Of a DNA stretch of 41,956 nt, positions 8,173-15,933 are shown piece by piece. The notes under the pieces are model-generated. The model ran no database searches. It was not told where the DNA came from and was given only the letters and a program-made list of their open reading frames with translations. The translations under genes and the position numbers were made by a program. The stretch comes from a virus: positions 1 to 41,956 of IMG/VR virus record IMGVR_UViG_3300047508_000099; one strand, 5' to 3'. Position 1 is the stretch's first letter, and every line of letters begins with the position of its first letter.

Positions 8173-9339
8173 ATGGCTACTAAACAAACCGTTCCACCGC
8201 CGCCCGTCGGACAGACGCCGCTTTCGGGAGATCCGAACTCGTTCAAATGGGGGCAAGGCCAATTTCAAGGAGCTGGCGGAGGCCAGCAGGCCGGACAGTA
8301 TTATGCCTGGAAAGACTTTGCCAATGAATTTGGCCGCAATCCAACCCAGCAGGAACTTGACCAACTGACGCCCGCTTATATGGGCGCAGATCCCAATATC
8401 GCCAACACGGCTGGCGGCAAGGCAAATGTCGCCGCCTACTACCAACAGCAGACCAATACCCCGCAGAATATCTACAGCCAAGAGCAAGGCAAGTATTTGC
8501 AAGACGCTCCGAAGTACGCCGACCAAGTAACGGCGCAATTCCAGAACGCTTTGGGCAGGGCTCCAACTCAGGACGAGCTGTCGCACTTCGGGGCGCTGAT
8601 CGCCTCCGGCCAGGATCAATATCAGGTAGGCCAGGCTCTTCAACAGACCCAGGAATATCAGAACACGGCCAATACGAAGTTCCAGAACCAATTGCAAGGC
8701 CAGCTTCAGGGGTCCAACGCGACTTACTTCAACCAATACATCGCCCCAGAGCTTCAGTCGCAGGCCGCATTATCCGGGCGCTCTCTGGACTCCTCCGGAG
8801 TCAATGCACAACTGGCGAACGCCGCCCTTCAGCAGAACCAGGGCTTGCAGAACTTCCTAGCGCAGACAACGGCGCAGAACTATCAGAACTCGACAGCGAA
8901 CGCTTCCAATCAATACAACCAGTTAATGTCCCAGCAATACGGCCTGCAGAACGCGAACGTCAGCTCAGGCCTGGCCAATCAAGCGTCGAACCAAACTTAC
9001 AACCAGAACTTGAATATGTTCCAGCTCCAGCAACAGGCGTACAACAATTATCTCAATCAGTATGGGAAGCGAAACAATGGGACAGGGGCACTCATTGGAG
9101 GAATCGCCGGTGCGGCGTTAGGATCTTTTGGAGGTCCGGCGGGAGCGGCGGCGGGCTTTGGCATCGGTTCAAGTCTTGGAGGAATGGCTGGAGGCGGAAG
9201 TTATGGACAAGGCTATCAACCTCCGTCCGTGAATTATTCTGGGCTTAGCAATTCATGGGGGAAAAGTGGTGGCGGTGGTAGTCCATTCCTTTCTTCCGGG
9301 ATGGGTTCCGGGGGTTCAGGCTACAATCCAGCATTCTAA
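8173..9339 (+). CDS. Gln/Asn-rich putative internal virion (ejection) protein (388 aa)
   Basis: Residues about 95-165 contain QFQNALGRAPTQDEL followed by GQALQQTQEYQN, resembling the DUF4214-type repeat (GRxPxxxEL ... Sx-EY); a weaker copy (FANEFGRNPTQQELDQL) lies at about 50-65. Residues 165-300 are an extremely Gln/Asn-rich helical stretch. Residues about 303-345 form a Gly/Ala zipper (GALIGGIAGAALGSFGGPAG), a likely membrane-inserting segment, followed by a Gly/Ser tail. The pattern, repeated in the next two genes, fits proteins ejected with the DNA to form a channel across the envelope. The GGAGAAC before ATG 8173 is a good ribosome site. Confidence 0.55.
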   Translation: MATKQTVPPPPVGQTPLSGDPNSFKWGQGQFQGAGGGQQAGQYYAWKDFANEFGRNPTQQELDQLTPAYMGADPNIANTAGGKANVAAYYQQQTNTPQNIYSQEQGKYLQDAPKYADQVTAQFQNALGRAPTQDELSHFGALIASGQDQYQVGQALQQTQEYQNTANTKFQNQLQGQLQGSNATYFNQYIAPELQSQAALSGRSLDSSGVNAQLANAALQQNQGLQNFLAQTTAQNYQNSTANASNQYNQLMSQQYGLQNANVSSGLANQASNQTYNQNLNMFQLQQQAYNNYLNQYGKRNNGTGALIGGIAGAALGSFGGPAGAAAGFGIGSSLGGMAGGGSYGQGYQPPSVNYSGLSNSWGKSGGGGSPFLSSGMGSGGSGYNPAF

Positions 9340-9351
9340 TTAGGGGGATAT

Positions 9352-10668
9352 ATGGCAGATCAATTTCAGATTCCGCAGCGCAATCCACCGGCTCCGCAGT
9401 TTCAACCGCCGACGGATTTAGTCAATGCTTACATCAACAGGCCCACACCCGCCGAAACCGCGACGCAGGGTTTGGGCAATGCGATGAACAGCTTTACGCA
9501 ATATAAGCAATACCAATACAACAAATATCTGGAAGAACAAAAGTTGAAAGCCGGGGCCTTTGAAGCGGGAGGGCCGTATTTGATGAACATGCTCTACGGC
9601 ACAGGCCAGCCGACAGCCTCCACAACAGCACAGGGCCAAGTAGCCGGGACTGCCATGCCGTCGCAAGCGCCATCCGCACCGACGCCTATGCCACAAGGAA
9701 CGGCTGGGGTTTCGCCGACTCCGCAAGGAATTGGACAACCACAGCAAGCAAGCCAACCGTTGATGCACCCGACTTCTGGCCTTCCTCAGACAATTCATGA
9801 CATTCCTGGGCCGCTTACGCCTCAAGCAAATGCTGGAATTGGCGGTCAGAACGCTCAAGACCAATATCTTGCTGGTTTAGGATTACGACCGGATCAAGCG
9901 GGTCAGTTGGGAATGATGGGAACGTTTGGGAACAAAGCTTTATTAGGACTGAAAACTGTCGGAGATTTGGCATTGCAGCCAGGTCAGCAAGCCTTACAAC
10001 AGCAAGCAATTCAAAAAGGTGGATTTGAAGCATCTCAGCAGCCAATTCAAGCGGAGACAAATAGGCAACATCTAATTAACGAACAACAGCAGATCCCTAA
10101 CTGGATAGCGGGAAAATCAGCGGAAGAACAAAATAAATATCAAACTCCTGAAATGAAGGTTCAAGCGGCAACCATGAAATTACAGGAACTTTATGATGCC
10201 TATCAGAAAGTTTCCCCATCTGCAAAGGGAGCTATTGTCGGGACGGTGACGGGAACAGCAGGTTCGGTAGCAGGTGGAGTGGCCCCTGATCTCGTAACTT
10301 ACAACAAGCTAAGAGATGATGCGATTACGATGATGGCTATAGCGAAAAATCCAGAAAATCCGAGGCCAAGCGCAGAAGATAAGGCCGCAATAGCGAAAGA
10401 TTTCCCTTCCGCTGCTGATGATCCTAGAGTCGCCTTAAATATGTTCAATGCGGCGGCAAATGATTTGACCAAGCAGCACAATTTACTTACGCAAGGAGCC
10501 CAAGCCGCTGCTTCCGCTTATGGAGGATCAATCAAGCCTGGGAAAACTCCCGCGTTAAATATGGGCCAAGCAAAGATCCCGACAATCTCAAATGATGCTG
10601 CCTTTAAAGCATTGCCATCTGGGGCTCAATTCAAAGACCCCAGCGGTCAGATCCATAGGAAGAAATAG
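9352..10668 (+). CDS. Putative internal virion protein (438 aa), Pro/Gln-rich
   Basis: Starts 12 nt after the previous stop behind AGGGGGAT. Residues 1-20 are Pro/Gln-rich, followed by a Tyr/Gln helix (TQYKQYQYNKYLEEQK) and a disordered Pro/Thr/Gln region (about 85-150). A Gly/Val segment near residue 300 (GAIVGTVTGTAGSVAGGVAP) resembles a glycine zipper. The C-terminal 130 aa are helical. No known domain recognised. Position between two other zipper-bearing proteins and downstream of the tail hub suggests a capsid-internal or ejected component. Confidence 0.5.
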   Translation: MADQFQIPQRNPPAPQFQPPTDLVNAYINRPTPAETATQGLGNAMNSFTQYKQYQYNKYLEEQKLKAGAFEAGGPYLMNMLYGTGQPTASTTAQGQVAGTAMPSQAPSAPTPMPQGTAGVSPTPQGIGQPQQASQPLMHPTSGLPQTIHDIPGPLTPQANAGIGGQNAQDQYLAGLGLRPDQAGQLGMMGTFGNKALLGLKTVGDLALQPGQQALQQQAIQKGGFEASQQPIQAETNRQHLINEQQQIPNWIAGKSAEEQNKYQTPEMKVQAATMKLQELYDAYQKVSPSAKGAIVGTVTGTAGSVAGGVAPDLVTYNKLRDDAITMMAIAKNPENPRPSAEDKAAIAKDFPSAADDPRVALNMFNAAANDLTKQHNLLTQGAQAAASAYGGSIKPGKTPALNMGQAKIPTISNDAAFKALPSGAQFKDPSGQIHRKK

Positions 10669-10670
10669 CC

Positions 10671-11876
10671 ATGTGGACTCCACCAGCAGACCAAGTTGTG
10701 ACAGATACAGGATGGCGACCCCCTGCGGATGCCGTAGATACTGGCGCTCCCCAAGGGCAATCGTTTAAACAAGCTCTTAGCGGTGCGGTACAGCAAGCAA
10801 TTCAAACCCCAGCTAATATTGCTCAAAATCTAACTCCTGAGAAAATGACTCCTTATCTTCCCGTCGCCGGTGCTATTGCCGGGACTGCTCTTGGAGGACC
10901 GATTGGGGGTGCTATCGGGGCTGGCGGAGGCCAGATATTAAAAAGAATGGCTGGAATGGCTTACGGGACTGAACCATTGTCCACAGCACAAACCCCTACG
11001 TGGAGTGATCCGTCTACTTATTTAAACAAAGAGTCCATTGCTCCGATGGCGCAAGCGGCAGGGCAAGCAATTTTCGACGCGAAGCCAATTCCACAAATTG
11101 CATCGGCGATTGGCGGAGCTGTTGGAAGAGGGGCCGCAAGATTAGGCGAAGCGGTGAGCGGCGTTCCAGCACAGGATATCAGGGGGCTTTTTAGCAAACC
11201 AGGAACGCTTTGGTCATTAGGTTCCAAAGCAAAAGCAGGTGAAGCGATTGGAGATGCAAAGGCCGCGACTCCTGGTTTTTCTCAAGGTGTCACAAATGAT
11301 GCTTCAACATTTACAGCAGAAAATGTTCAAAAGGCTTTAAACGTAAAGTCTAACGGCGAGCAAGCCTTAACGGACATAGCAAAGGCGGGGAACGGAACTG
11401 CCGAACAACTTGGAGATGCGCTCAAATATGTGAGTGATGAAATTAAGGGAAAATTAGCTAAAGGACAAGACGCAAGTGAATTGATAAATATGCAAACGCA
11501 TCTGAATGGGATGCTCGACAAAGTTGCTCCCGATATTCAGGCCGCGAGGCAGGCTTACGCTCCATTAGCGCAACGTGATAAATTCCTAAACCTAGTTCCG
11601 CACAATAAAAACAATACGATATCGAAAGCAAATCTTTTTTACCTAACATCTATTTTGGGAACTGGTGGTGGTTTATTGGGCGGAAAAGAAGGTGCTGGAA
11701 AGGCTGTTGGTGCTGGCATGATTGCCAGGGCTCCAATTATGACAGGGGTAACAACTTCTGGATTAGGTGCGGCATATGGAGCTTTAACAAACCCAATGCT
11801 TAGATCGGCGTTATTATCAGCATACATCGACAGGCTATGGGGTTCTAAACCCTCGGATCAATCACAAGGCCAATGA
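10671..11876 (+). CDS. Putative internal virion protein (401 aa) with glycine zippers
   Basis: The N-terminus has a short repeat (WTPPADQV...WRPPADAV). Residues about 65-90 form a strong Gly/Ala zipper (AGAIAGTALGGPIGGAIGAG), and a second Gly-rich hydrophobic stretch lies at about 325-345 (GTGGGLLGGKEGAGKAVGAG). The middle is helical, rich in Ala, Lys and Gln. Compatible with a membrane-penetrating ejection protein of short-tailed phages. AT content rises through this gene compared with the glycosyltransferase block. Confidence 0.55.
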   Translation: MWTPPADQVVTDTGWRPPADAVDTGAPQGQSFKQALSGAVQQAIQTPANIAQNLTPEKMTPYLPVAGAIAGTALGGPIGGAIGAGGGQILKRMAGMAYGTEPLSTAQTPTWSDPSTYLNKESIAPMAQAAGQAIFDAKPIPQIASAIGGAVGRGAARLGEAVSGVPAQDIRGLFSKPGTLWSLGSKAKAGEAIGDAKAATPGFSQGVTNDASTFTAENVQKALNVKSNGEQALTDIAKAGNGTAEQLGDALKYVSDEIKGKLAKGQDASELINMQTHLNGMLDKVAPDIQAARQAYAPLAQRDKFLNLVPHNKNNTISKANLFYLTSILGTGGGLLGGKEGAGKAVGAGMIARAPIMTGVTTSGLGAAYGALTNPMLRSALLSAYIDRLWGSKPSDQSQGQ

Positions 11877-11980
11877 TGAAGAGAATGGCAAAAAATAGAT
11901 ACATGGTAGATCCTCAAGTCCAGTCTACCCCTTCTTCCTTTATAAAGCAAATGTTTATTTGGTGTGTAAAGACGTGTTAA
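11873..11980 (+). CDS. Microprotein, 35 aa, stop-start coupled
   Basis: The ATG at 11873 overlaps the preceding stop (ATGA); the ORF runs 35 codons to TAA 11978-11980. The protein starts MMKRMAKNRYMVDPQ and ends with two Cys (IWCVKTC). Basic N-terminus, no membrane segment. There is no independent Shine-Dalgarno, so translation would rest on re-initiation. Could be spurious; the overlap type matches many real junctions here. Confidence 0.4.
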   Translation: MMKRMAKNRYMVDPQVQSTPSSFIKQMFIWCVKTC

Positions 11981-12001
11981 TTCTGTCGTCGAGGAGGAAC
12001 T

Positions 12002-12178
12002 ATGCCCTGGAAGTCTAAAGATCGTGATAAGTGGGGTAGCGGTGAGGGGGATAAGCGCGAAGGGGAGTCTAAGGGCAAAGACCTGCCCAAAAAGACCCAC
12101 GACCGGCAGAAAGGACGCTGGAAGTCGGCGGCACACCTGGGGGAGCATATGGGCCAGATGAATGATACCGGGGCATGA
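12002..12178 (+). CDS. Small highly charged protein (58 aa)
   Basis: ATG 12002 sits 5 nt after a near-perfect GAGGAGG (11991-11997), the strongest ribosome site nearby. The product is very hydrophilic (MPWKSKDRDKWGSGEGDKRE...), with 12 Lys and many Asp/Glu/Gly, ending HMGQMNDTGA. It is probably disordered. Family unknown; small charged proteins in late phage operons can be virion or DNA-associated, but nothing here proves it. Confidence 0.65.
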   Translation: MPWKSKDRDKWGSGEGDKREGESKGKDLPKKTHDRQKGRWKSAAHLGEHMGQMNDTGA

Positions 12179-12181
12179 ATA

Positions 12182-12475
12182 ATGGGTCGTGAACAGGTTG
12201 CCAGACTGGCCATTACGGTTTCCTCCGGATCGGGGACGGGGAATTGCACGGCGGCCTGGGATCTGATTCGCTGGCTGAGAATCAAGCCCATCGCCGAAAC
12301 GGATTCCTTTGATCTGACCATCGCAGACCGGGAAGGGATCTTGATGCTCAAGCGGACCGCCCAGGTCGGCACGTTTGCCGAGAAGGTGGAAATGAGCTTG
12401 GGGATCATGGGGTCTATTGCCATAGCCAACGCAACCCAGGACGGGACATATCAGGTCCGGTTTGACATGCACTAA
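12182..12475 (+). CDS. Small hypothetical protein (97 aa)
   Basis: Begins 4 nt after the previous stop. Thr/Ser/Gly-rich start (ITVSSGSGTGNC), then WDLIRWLRIKPI and a regular alternation of strands (DLTIADREGILML, VEMSLGIMGSIAIAN). This suggests a compact beta-sandwich. No signal peptide or catalytic motif seen. Its end overlaps the next start by one base (TAATG). Probably a small virion or accessory tail protein by position. Confidence 0.65.
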   Translation: MGREQVARLAITVSSGSGTGNCTAAWDLIRWLRIKPIAETDSFDLTIADREGILMLKRTAQVGTFAEKVEMSLGIMGSIAIANATQDGTYQVRFDMH

Positions 12476-12690
12476 TGCGCTATTGGGTGACGAGAGGAAA
12501 GCTGATTTGGAAGTTTGTAAAGCTCATGCCTCACGCGAGAGAACTAGAGCTAGAAATCCAAGCAGCACAACAGATCATGCACGATCTTGAGTTTGCCAAC
12601 CATCTGAACCCTCCTCAAAAGGAGAAAGAGTTGGCGTATCAAAAGGGCTATTGCGATGGGGTGAAATGGTGCGTCGAACACTTTTCTTGA
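12475..12690 (+). CDS. Small hypothetical protein (71 aa)
   Basis: The ATG shares its A with the preceding TAA. Basic N-terminal helix (MRYWVTRGKLIWKFVKLM), then an amphipathic helix rich in Glu/Gln/Leu (residues 20-45) and a C-terminal GYCDGVKWCVEHF with two Cys. Overlaps the start of the following signal-peptide gene by 25 nt. No family recognised. Confidence 0.6.
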   Translation: MRYWVTRGKLIWKFVKLMPHARELELEIQAAQQIMHDLEFANHLNPPQKEKELAYQKGYCDGVKWCVEHFS

Positions 12691-13841
12691 TTCTAGCCGT
12701 TTCGGGATGGGCCTTCTCCGACACCGGAACGACCGCCGTCCGGATTGTCTCACCCAATCCGCTCCCCGTTTCGGGAACCTTTGCAACTCCGGCCATCACA
12801 ACCGTTTCCTTTAATGGTTCGGCCCAGCAGGTCACAAGCACTTTTACACAAGTCCAACAGTCCACCGTTGGCGTGATCTCAGCGGGAGGCTCTTATGTCG
12901 TGACCCCTGGGACAAGCAACTGGATCGTCACCGGATCTACAGTGGGGATCATAGGAGCGGCAACGCTTAATATGTACGTTACTAACCCTTCTACCATTAC
13001 TCACGCAGGCGTGGCCCAGCAGGTGACGAGTACTTTTACCCAGGTTCAGCAATCAACGGTCGGGGTTGTTTCAGCGGGAGGCAGTTACGTCGTCACGCCA
13101 GGAACAGGGAATTGGATCGTTACAGGCTCGACTGTAGGCGTCATTAGCGCGGCAACGCTGAACGTGTACGCCACTAACCCTTCTACGATCACCCATGCGG
13201 GAGTCGGCCAACAGGTGACTTCGACATCGACCTATATCGTTAACCCATCCACCGTAACCTTCAACGGCGTAGGTCAACAGGTCACGTCTACGTCAACGTA
13301 TGTCGTGAACGTGACGACGGTTTCTGTCCAGCAGTCCACGATGGCGGTTGTGAACGCCGGAGCGCCGGTGTTTGTAGCAAACCAGGGTATTGTTTCATCA
13401 ACAACGCTCCGCAGTATCCAAACGAACGGCTCGACAACCACGGTTGTCGTGGATTCAGTCGGGCGGCTTATCACGTCGGATATCCCCGTCGCTGTTATCG
13501 TGACAAGCGCCAACGCCAATGCAGCGTCCGCCAACTACTTAATTAATGAGCCCATCCTTGTTTCTTCGCCGACCAATCCGACGCGAACGTACCTTTGCGG
13601 ATGCAACTTTATGAACACGTCGGCGACGAATGTGGGTTTCACGATCTATCAGGGATCTTCGACCATTGTGGGGACGCCTTTCTTTCCCGTCGGAGCTGCA
13701 GCGAACTTATCAAACGCAGGTATCCGAACGGACTGCGGCCATCCTTTCTTTTGGGGCGTACCGGGAGGACAGTTGACGATTAAGCCGAGCGTAAACGCCG
13801 CGACAGTTTCAATGAACTGTCAATATTTCCAGAGCCAATGA
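12666..13841 (+). CDS. Exported repeat-containing fibre-like protein (391 aa)
   Basis: ATG 12666 is preferred over 12651 because it yields a clean signal peptide (MVRRTLFLILAVSGWAFS). Residues about 53-180 are two exact-length 64-residue repeats starting AQQVTSTFTQVQQSTVGV and containing GGSYVVTPGTxNWIVTGST, then a 22-residue partial copy and a fourth fragment. The repeats are beta-rich with Val/Thr/Ser, as in fibres or adhesins. The C-terminal 140 aa form a distinct domain with three Cys. Gene order (before lysis genes) fits a tail fibre or spike, but the signal peptide raises the option that it is displayed on the host cell. Confidence 0.6.
   Translation: MVRRTLFLILAVSGWAFSDTGTTAVRIVSPNPLPVSGTFATPAITTVSFNGSAQQVTSTFTQVQQSTVGVISAGGSYVVTPGTSNWIVTGSTVGIIGAATLNMYVTNPSTITHAGVAQQVTSTFTQVQQSTVGVVSAGGSYVVTPGTGNWIVTGSTVGVISAATLNVYATNPSTITHAGVGQQVTSTSTYIVNPSTVTFNGVGQQVTSTSTYVVNVTTVSVQQSTMAVVNAGAPVFVANQGIVSSTTLRSIQTNGSTTTVVVDSVGRLITSDIPVAVIVTSANANAASANYLINEPILVSSPTNPTRTYLCGCNFMNTSATNVGFTIYQGSSTIVGTPFFPVGAAANLSNAGIRTDCGHPFFWGVPGGQLTIKPSVNAATVSMNCQYFQSQ
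12822..13271 (+). repeat. Tandem in-frame repeats, 192 bp units
   Basis: Unit 1 at 12822-13013 and unit 2 at 13014-13205 are each 192 bp (64 codons), beginning with GCCCAGCAGGT. A shortened 66-bp unit lies at 13206-13271 and a further partial copy follows. Units differ at scattered, often synonymous positions, so the duplication is not very recent. All copies stay in frame in the fibre-like gene, so copy number could vary without disrupting it. Confidence 0.85.
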
Positions 13842-13999
13842 CGTGTCCAAGAGGTCATGGCGATATGGAGTTAATACAGGATGAGTCTCTGGGACGATCT
13901 TGGCGATGCCCTAAGTGCCTGGCTGAAATCGCCGAGGATTTTTCTAACCCTGAGATTCCGCCAAACCGGATACAGAAAGGAAACGCCGATGCCGCCTAA
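13838..13999 (+). CDS. Zinc-ribbon microprotein (53 aa)
   Basis: The ATG at 13838 overlaps the fibre gene's stop (ATGA), and the ORF ends at TAA 13997-13999, inside the start of the endolysin gene. It encodes MTCPRGHGDMEL ... SWRCPKCLAE: an N-terminal C-x3-H knuckle and a CPKC knuckle about 20 residues apart, as in small zinc ribbons. The C-terminal half is acidic and Pro-rich. It would be missed by a 60-codon cutoff and lies in a different frame from the longer reading of the endolysin ORF. Confidence 0.7.
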   Translation: MTCPRGHGDMELIQDESLGRSWRCPKCLAEIAEDFSNPEIPPNRIQKGNADAA

Positions 14000-14390
14000 A
14001 CTGACATACTTTACAGATGATGAAGTGGAGGGACTCCGAGATGAATTCTGTGCAAAACTCGACCTCGCAAGAAAAGCGGCTGAAGTCCCATTTGTCATCA
14101 CGTCTGGTTTTCGGACACCTCAAGCGAATCAATCCATCGTTGGTTCGGTATCAGATTCCGCTCATTGTGCGGGTCTGGCGGTGGATCTGCTCGTTACGGA
14201 AGACACCGCCCTGTTCAAAATTGTGATGGGAGCACTCTCCTCCGGCATCCACCGGATCGGGATCTACTTTGGCGAAGGCAACCAGCCCAAGCCAACCCAT
14301 GTGCATCTGGATGACGACACGACAAAACCGCCTGAGGTTATTTGGCTCAAGCGGGAAGCGACAGCAAACAGCGCTCCTGCGAGCGCATAG
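13989..14390 (+). CDS. Endolysin, peptidase M15 (D-Ala-D-Ala carboxypeptidase-like), 133 aa
   Basis: Cleaves peptidoglycan cross-links to release virions. The zinc-site pattern of M15 peptidases is complete: SGFRT, then S-x-H-x2-G-x-A-x-D (SAHCAGLAVDL) and a C-terminal H-x-H (THVHLD). ATG 13989 is chosen over 13881 because AAAGGA lies 7 nt upstream and the region before it is used in another frame by the zinc-ribbon gene. Length is usual for single-domain phage M15 enzymes. No signal peptide, so a holin is needed; the two small membrane proteins that follow are candidates. Confidence 0.88.
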   Translation: MPPKLTYFTDDEVEGLRDEFCAKLDLARKAAEVPFVITSGFRTPQANQSIVGSVSDSAHCAGLAVDLLVTEDTALFKIVMGALSSGIHRIGIYFGEGNQPKPTHVHLDDDTTKPPEVIWLKREATANSAPASA

Positions 14391-14399
14391 GGAGGCCAC

Positions 14400-14594
14400 A
14401 TGCTTAGTACAGCCATTGCCATCATCGTTACGCTACTCGTCGTAGGGTTGTTGCTCTGGGCTATCGATTCAATGCCCTGGATCAATGCGGACGTGAAGAA
14501 GCTGATCCACATTCTTGTCATTGTCCTAGCCGTTTTATGGTGTATCCAGCTCTTGTTCGGGACAAACTGGGGCAGCCTTCACTTAGCCAGATGA
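14400..14594 (+). CDS. Small membrane protein (64 aa), holin candidate
   Basis: Two hydrophobic segments (residues about 3-22 and 36-55) flank a short loop with SMPWINADVKK. This layout is like small two-helix bacterial membrane proteins (Thivi_2564-like, recognised from memory). GGAGG lies 4 nt before ATG 14400. Directly after the endolysin and before another membrane protein, so a holin role is the simplest inference. Confidence 0.65.
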   Translation: MLSTAIAIIVTLLVVGLLLWAIDSMPWINADVKKLIHILVIVLAVLWCIQLLFGTNWGSLHLAR

Positions 14595-14848
14595 TCCCGA
14601 ACTTCGTTATCAGCTTTCTAGGTCGCCACGTTGGCGACAAACTAGACCTAAAGGAGAATCAAGAAATGCCAACAAAACCGTGGTATCAGTCAAAAGGCGT
14701 TTGGACCGCCGCCATCGCAGGAGTGTTAGGACTTTATCAGGCCGTAAGCGCGATCCATCCGTTACCAGCGATCCCCCCGTTTGTATTTACGCTCTTATCC
14801 GCGATGGGGCTCTACAGTCTGCGAACGGCGGATACAAAGATCACCTAA
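14591..14848 (+). CDS. Small membrane protein (85 aa), holin-like
   Basis: Starts by ATGA overlap at 14591. An internal ATG at 14666 with AAGGAG 9 nt upstream would give a 60-aa product, so dual starts are possible, as known for some holins. The KPWYQSKGVWTAAIAGVLGL region with a following hydrophobic stretch (PPFVFTLLSAMGLYS) is a pattern common in phage lysis-region proteins. One or two membrane helices. Works with the endolysin by inference. Confidence 0.65.
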   Translation: MIPNFVISFLGRHVGDKLDLKENQEMPTKPWYQSKGVWTAAIAGVLGLYQAVSAIHPLPAIPPFVFTLLSAMGLYSLRTADTKIT

Positions 14849-15057
14849 TGAAGCGACCGGAGAAGAAGAGGGCTTTTGGAAATTCTTATTTATTCCTTAA
14901 CCTTAAATTCTGGAAATGTGGGTATTGCGGGAATTTGATTAAGGACAAGCACCCTTTCTCGATCACCCTCATTAATTCGCATCCGGAGCCTTTCATTCTC
15001 TGTTCGGCGAACTGTCTGAAGATTTTTATCATTAAGCTGGAGGCCCAGAGGGGGTAA
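14848..15057 (+). CDS. Small zinc-binding protein (69 aa)
   Basis: The ATG shares a base with the preceding TAA. A basic start (MKRPEKKRAFGN) is followed by KCGYCGNLI and, about 25 residues on, CSANCLKIF: a Cys4 treble-clef or ribbon arrangement. The remainder is basic and hydrophobic. Cannot assign a function; it is one of many small Cys4 proteins in this genome. Confidence 0.7.
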   Translation: MKRPEKKRAFGNSYLFLNLKFWKCGYCGNLIKDKHPFSITLINSHPEPFILCSANCLKIFIIKLEAQRG

Positions 15058-15094
15058 GAACCGCCCTGACTATCAATTCGAGGGAGGTTCACAA

Positions 15095-15412
15095 GTGACG
15101 AAGCTAGAAATGCGCGAGTATATCGCGGCCTTGGAAACGCACATTGACTTGATGTTAAAGAAGTGGAAGAAGGAATCGAAAATTGAAAATGGTCGAGTGG
15201 TCCAGTTCGAATGGCAATTTGAACAGTCCCACATTATTCTTGATCTTTTTTGGCATGACGGGGAGGAGCATATCGATATCATCTGCCATAACCCCCACCA
15301 TCGCCTAAGAACAGGGACATGGCTGCTTTCTGATCCTCATATAGAGAAAGGAATTATGGATAAGATCGGAAATTTCGCCCAGATTGTCCAAAGCGAACTG
15401 CGGCATGAATGA
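15095..15412 (+). CDS. Hypothetical protein (105 aa)
   Basis: GTG start at 15095 behind GGGAGG. N-terminal amphipathic helix (KLEMREYIAALETHIDLMLKK) followed by predicted strands (VVQFEWQFEQSHIILDLFW) with several His and Trp. Soluble. Overlaps the next gene as ATGA. No family recognised. Confidence 0.7.
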   Translation: MTKLEMREYIAALETHIDLMLKKWKKESKIENGRVVQFEWQFEQSHIILDLFWHDGEEHIDIICHNPHHRLRTGTWLLSDPHIEKGIMDKIGNFAQIVQSELRHE

Positions 15413-15933
15413 ACGAACACGATGACCCCCAATGGCGTGAACGGATCGATTCGGTCATTCTCTACGACAAATTGGAGGAAGTTAAAGCCCAGCTCAAGGA
15501 TCTGGAACGCGCCGTTCGCGGAGGGCGTGACTCACTGCTTTCGGAGTATCGCCGGCATGACCAGGAACTTACGCGAATCCATGCGGTCCTCTTTCAAGAT
15601 CCAACGGGACAGAAGGGCCTTTTGCATGATGTCGATGTTCTTATGGGACGGCGGAGCTATGACAATACGCGAAAGGAGTTCCGGTGGAAATACTGGATAC
15701 CGACGGTTCTAGCGGTAGTGGCCCTGGCGGCGACGACGCTGACAAACCTGGACAAGATCAAGGCAAACCTTCCGAAGTACCATCCGGGGCCGCTGGAAAA
15801 GAGGATCGACCAAGCGAAACACCCCAGGGGAAAGAAGATCTACCGGACAAGAGTCACGAAGAGCCCACCGCAGGAGCCGGGCCCAAGTTCGTCCCTTCCG
15901 TCCCTAGCGCCAACCGCAACCGGTCAAAAGTAG
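15409..15933 (+). CDS. Coiled-coil membrane protein (174 aa), possible lysis accessory
   Basis: Residues 1-70 are charged and helical (DKLEEVKAQLKDLERAVRGG), one membrane segment lies at about 95-113 (YWIPTVLAVVALAATTL), and the tail is basic and Pro/Ser-rich. The topology (cytoplasmic coiled coil, single helix, extended Pro-rich tail) is reminiscent of phage membrane-anchored lysis or superinfection proteins, but lacks a diagnostic motif. From 15684 on, a second gene is read in another frame of the same strand. Confidence 0.65.
   Translation: MNEHDDPQWRERIDSVILYDKLEEVKAQLKDLERAVRGGRDSLLSEYRRHDQELTRIHAVLFQDPTGQKGLLHDVDVLMGRRSYDNTRKEFRWKYWIPTVLAVVALAATTLTNLDKIKANLPKYHPGPLEKRIDQAKHPRGKKIYRTRVTKSPPQEPGPSSSLPSLAPTATGQK

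Noticed and set aside
11955-11983. Promoter of the TTGACA-N17-TARTAA type before the gene at 12002
   Set aside because: GTGTTAATTC resembles the -10 region, but the -35 position reads TTATTT.
13881-13988. 36-codon N-terminal extension of the endolysin
   Set aside because: This stretch encodes the zinc-ribbon protein in another frame, and 13989 has a good ribosome site.
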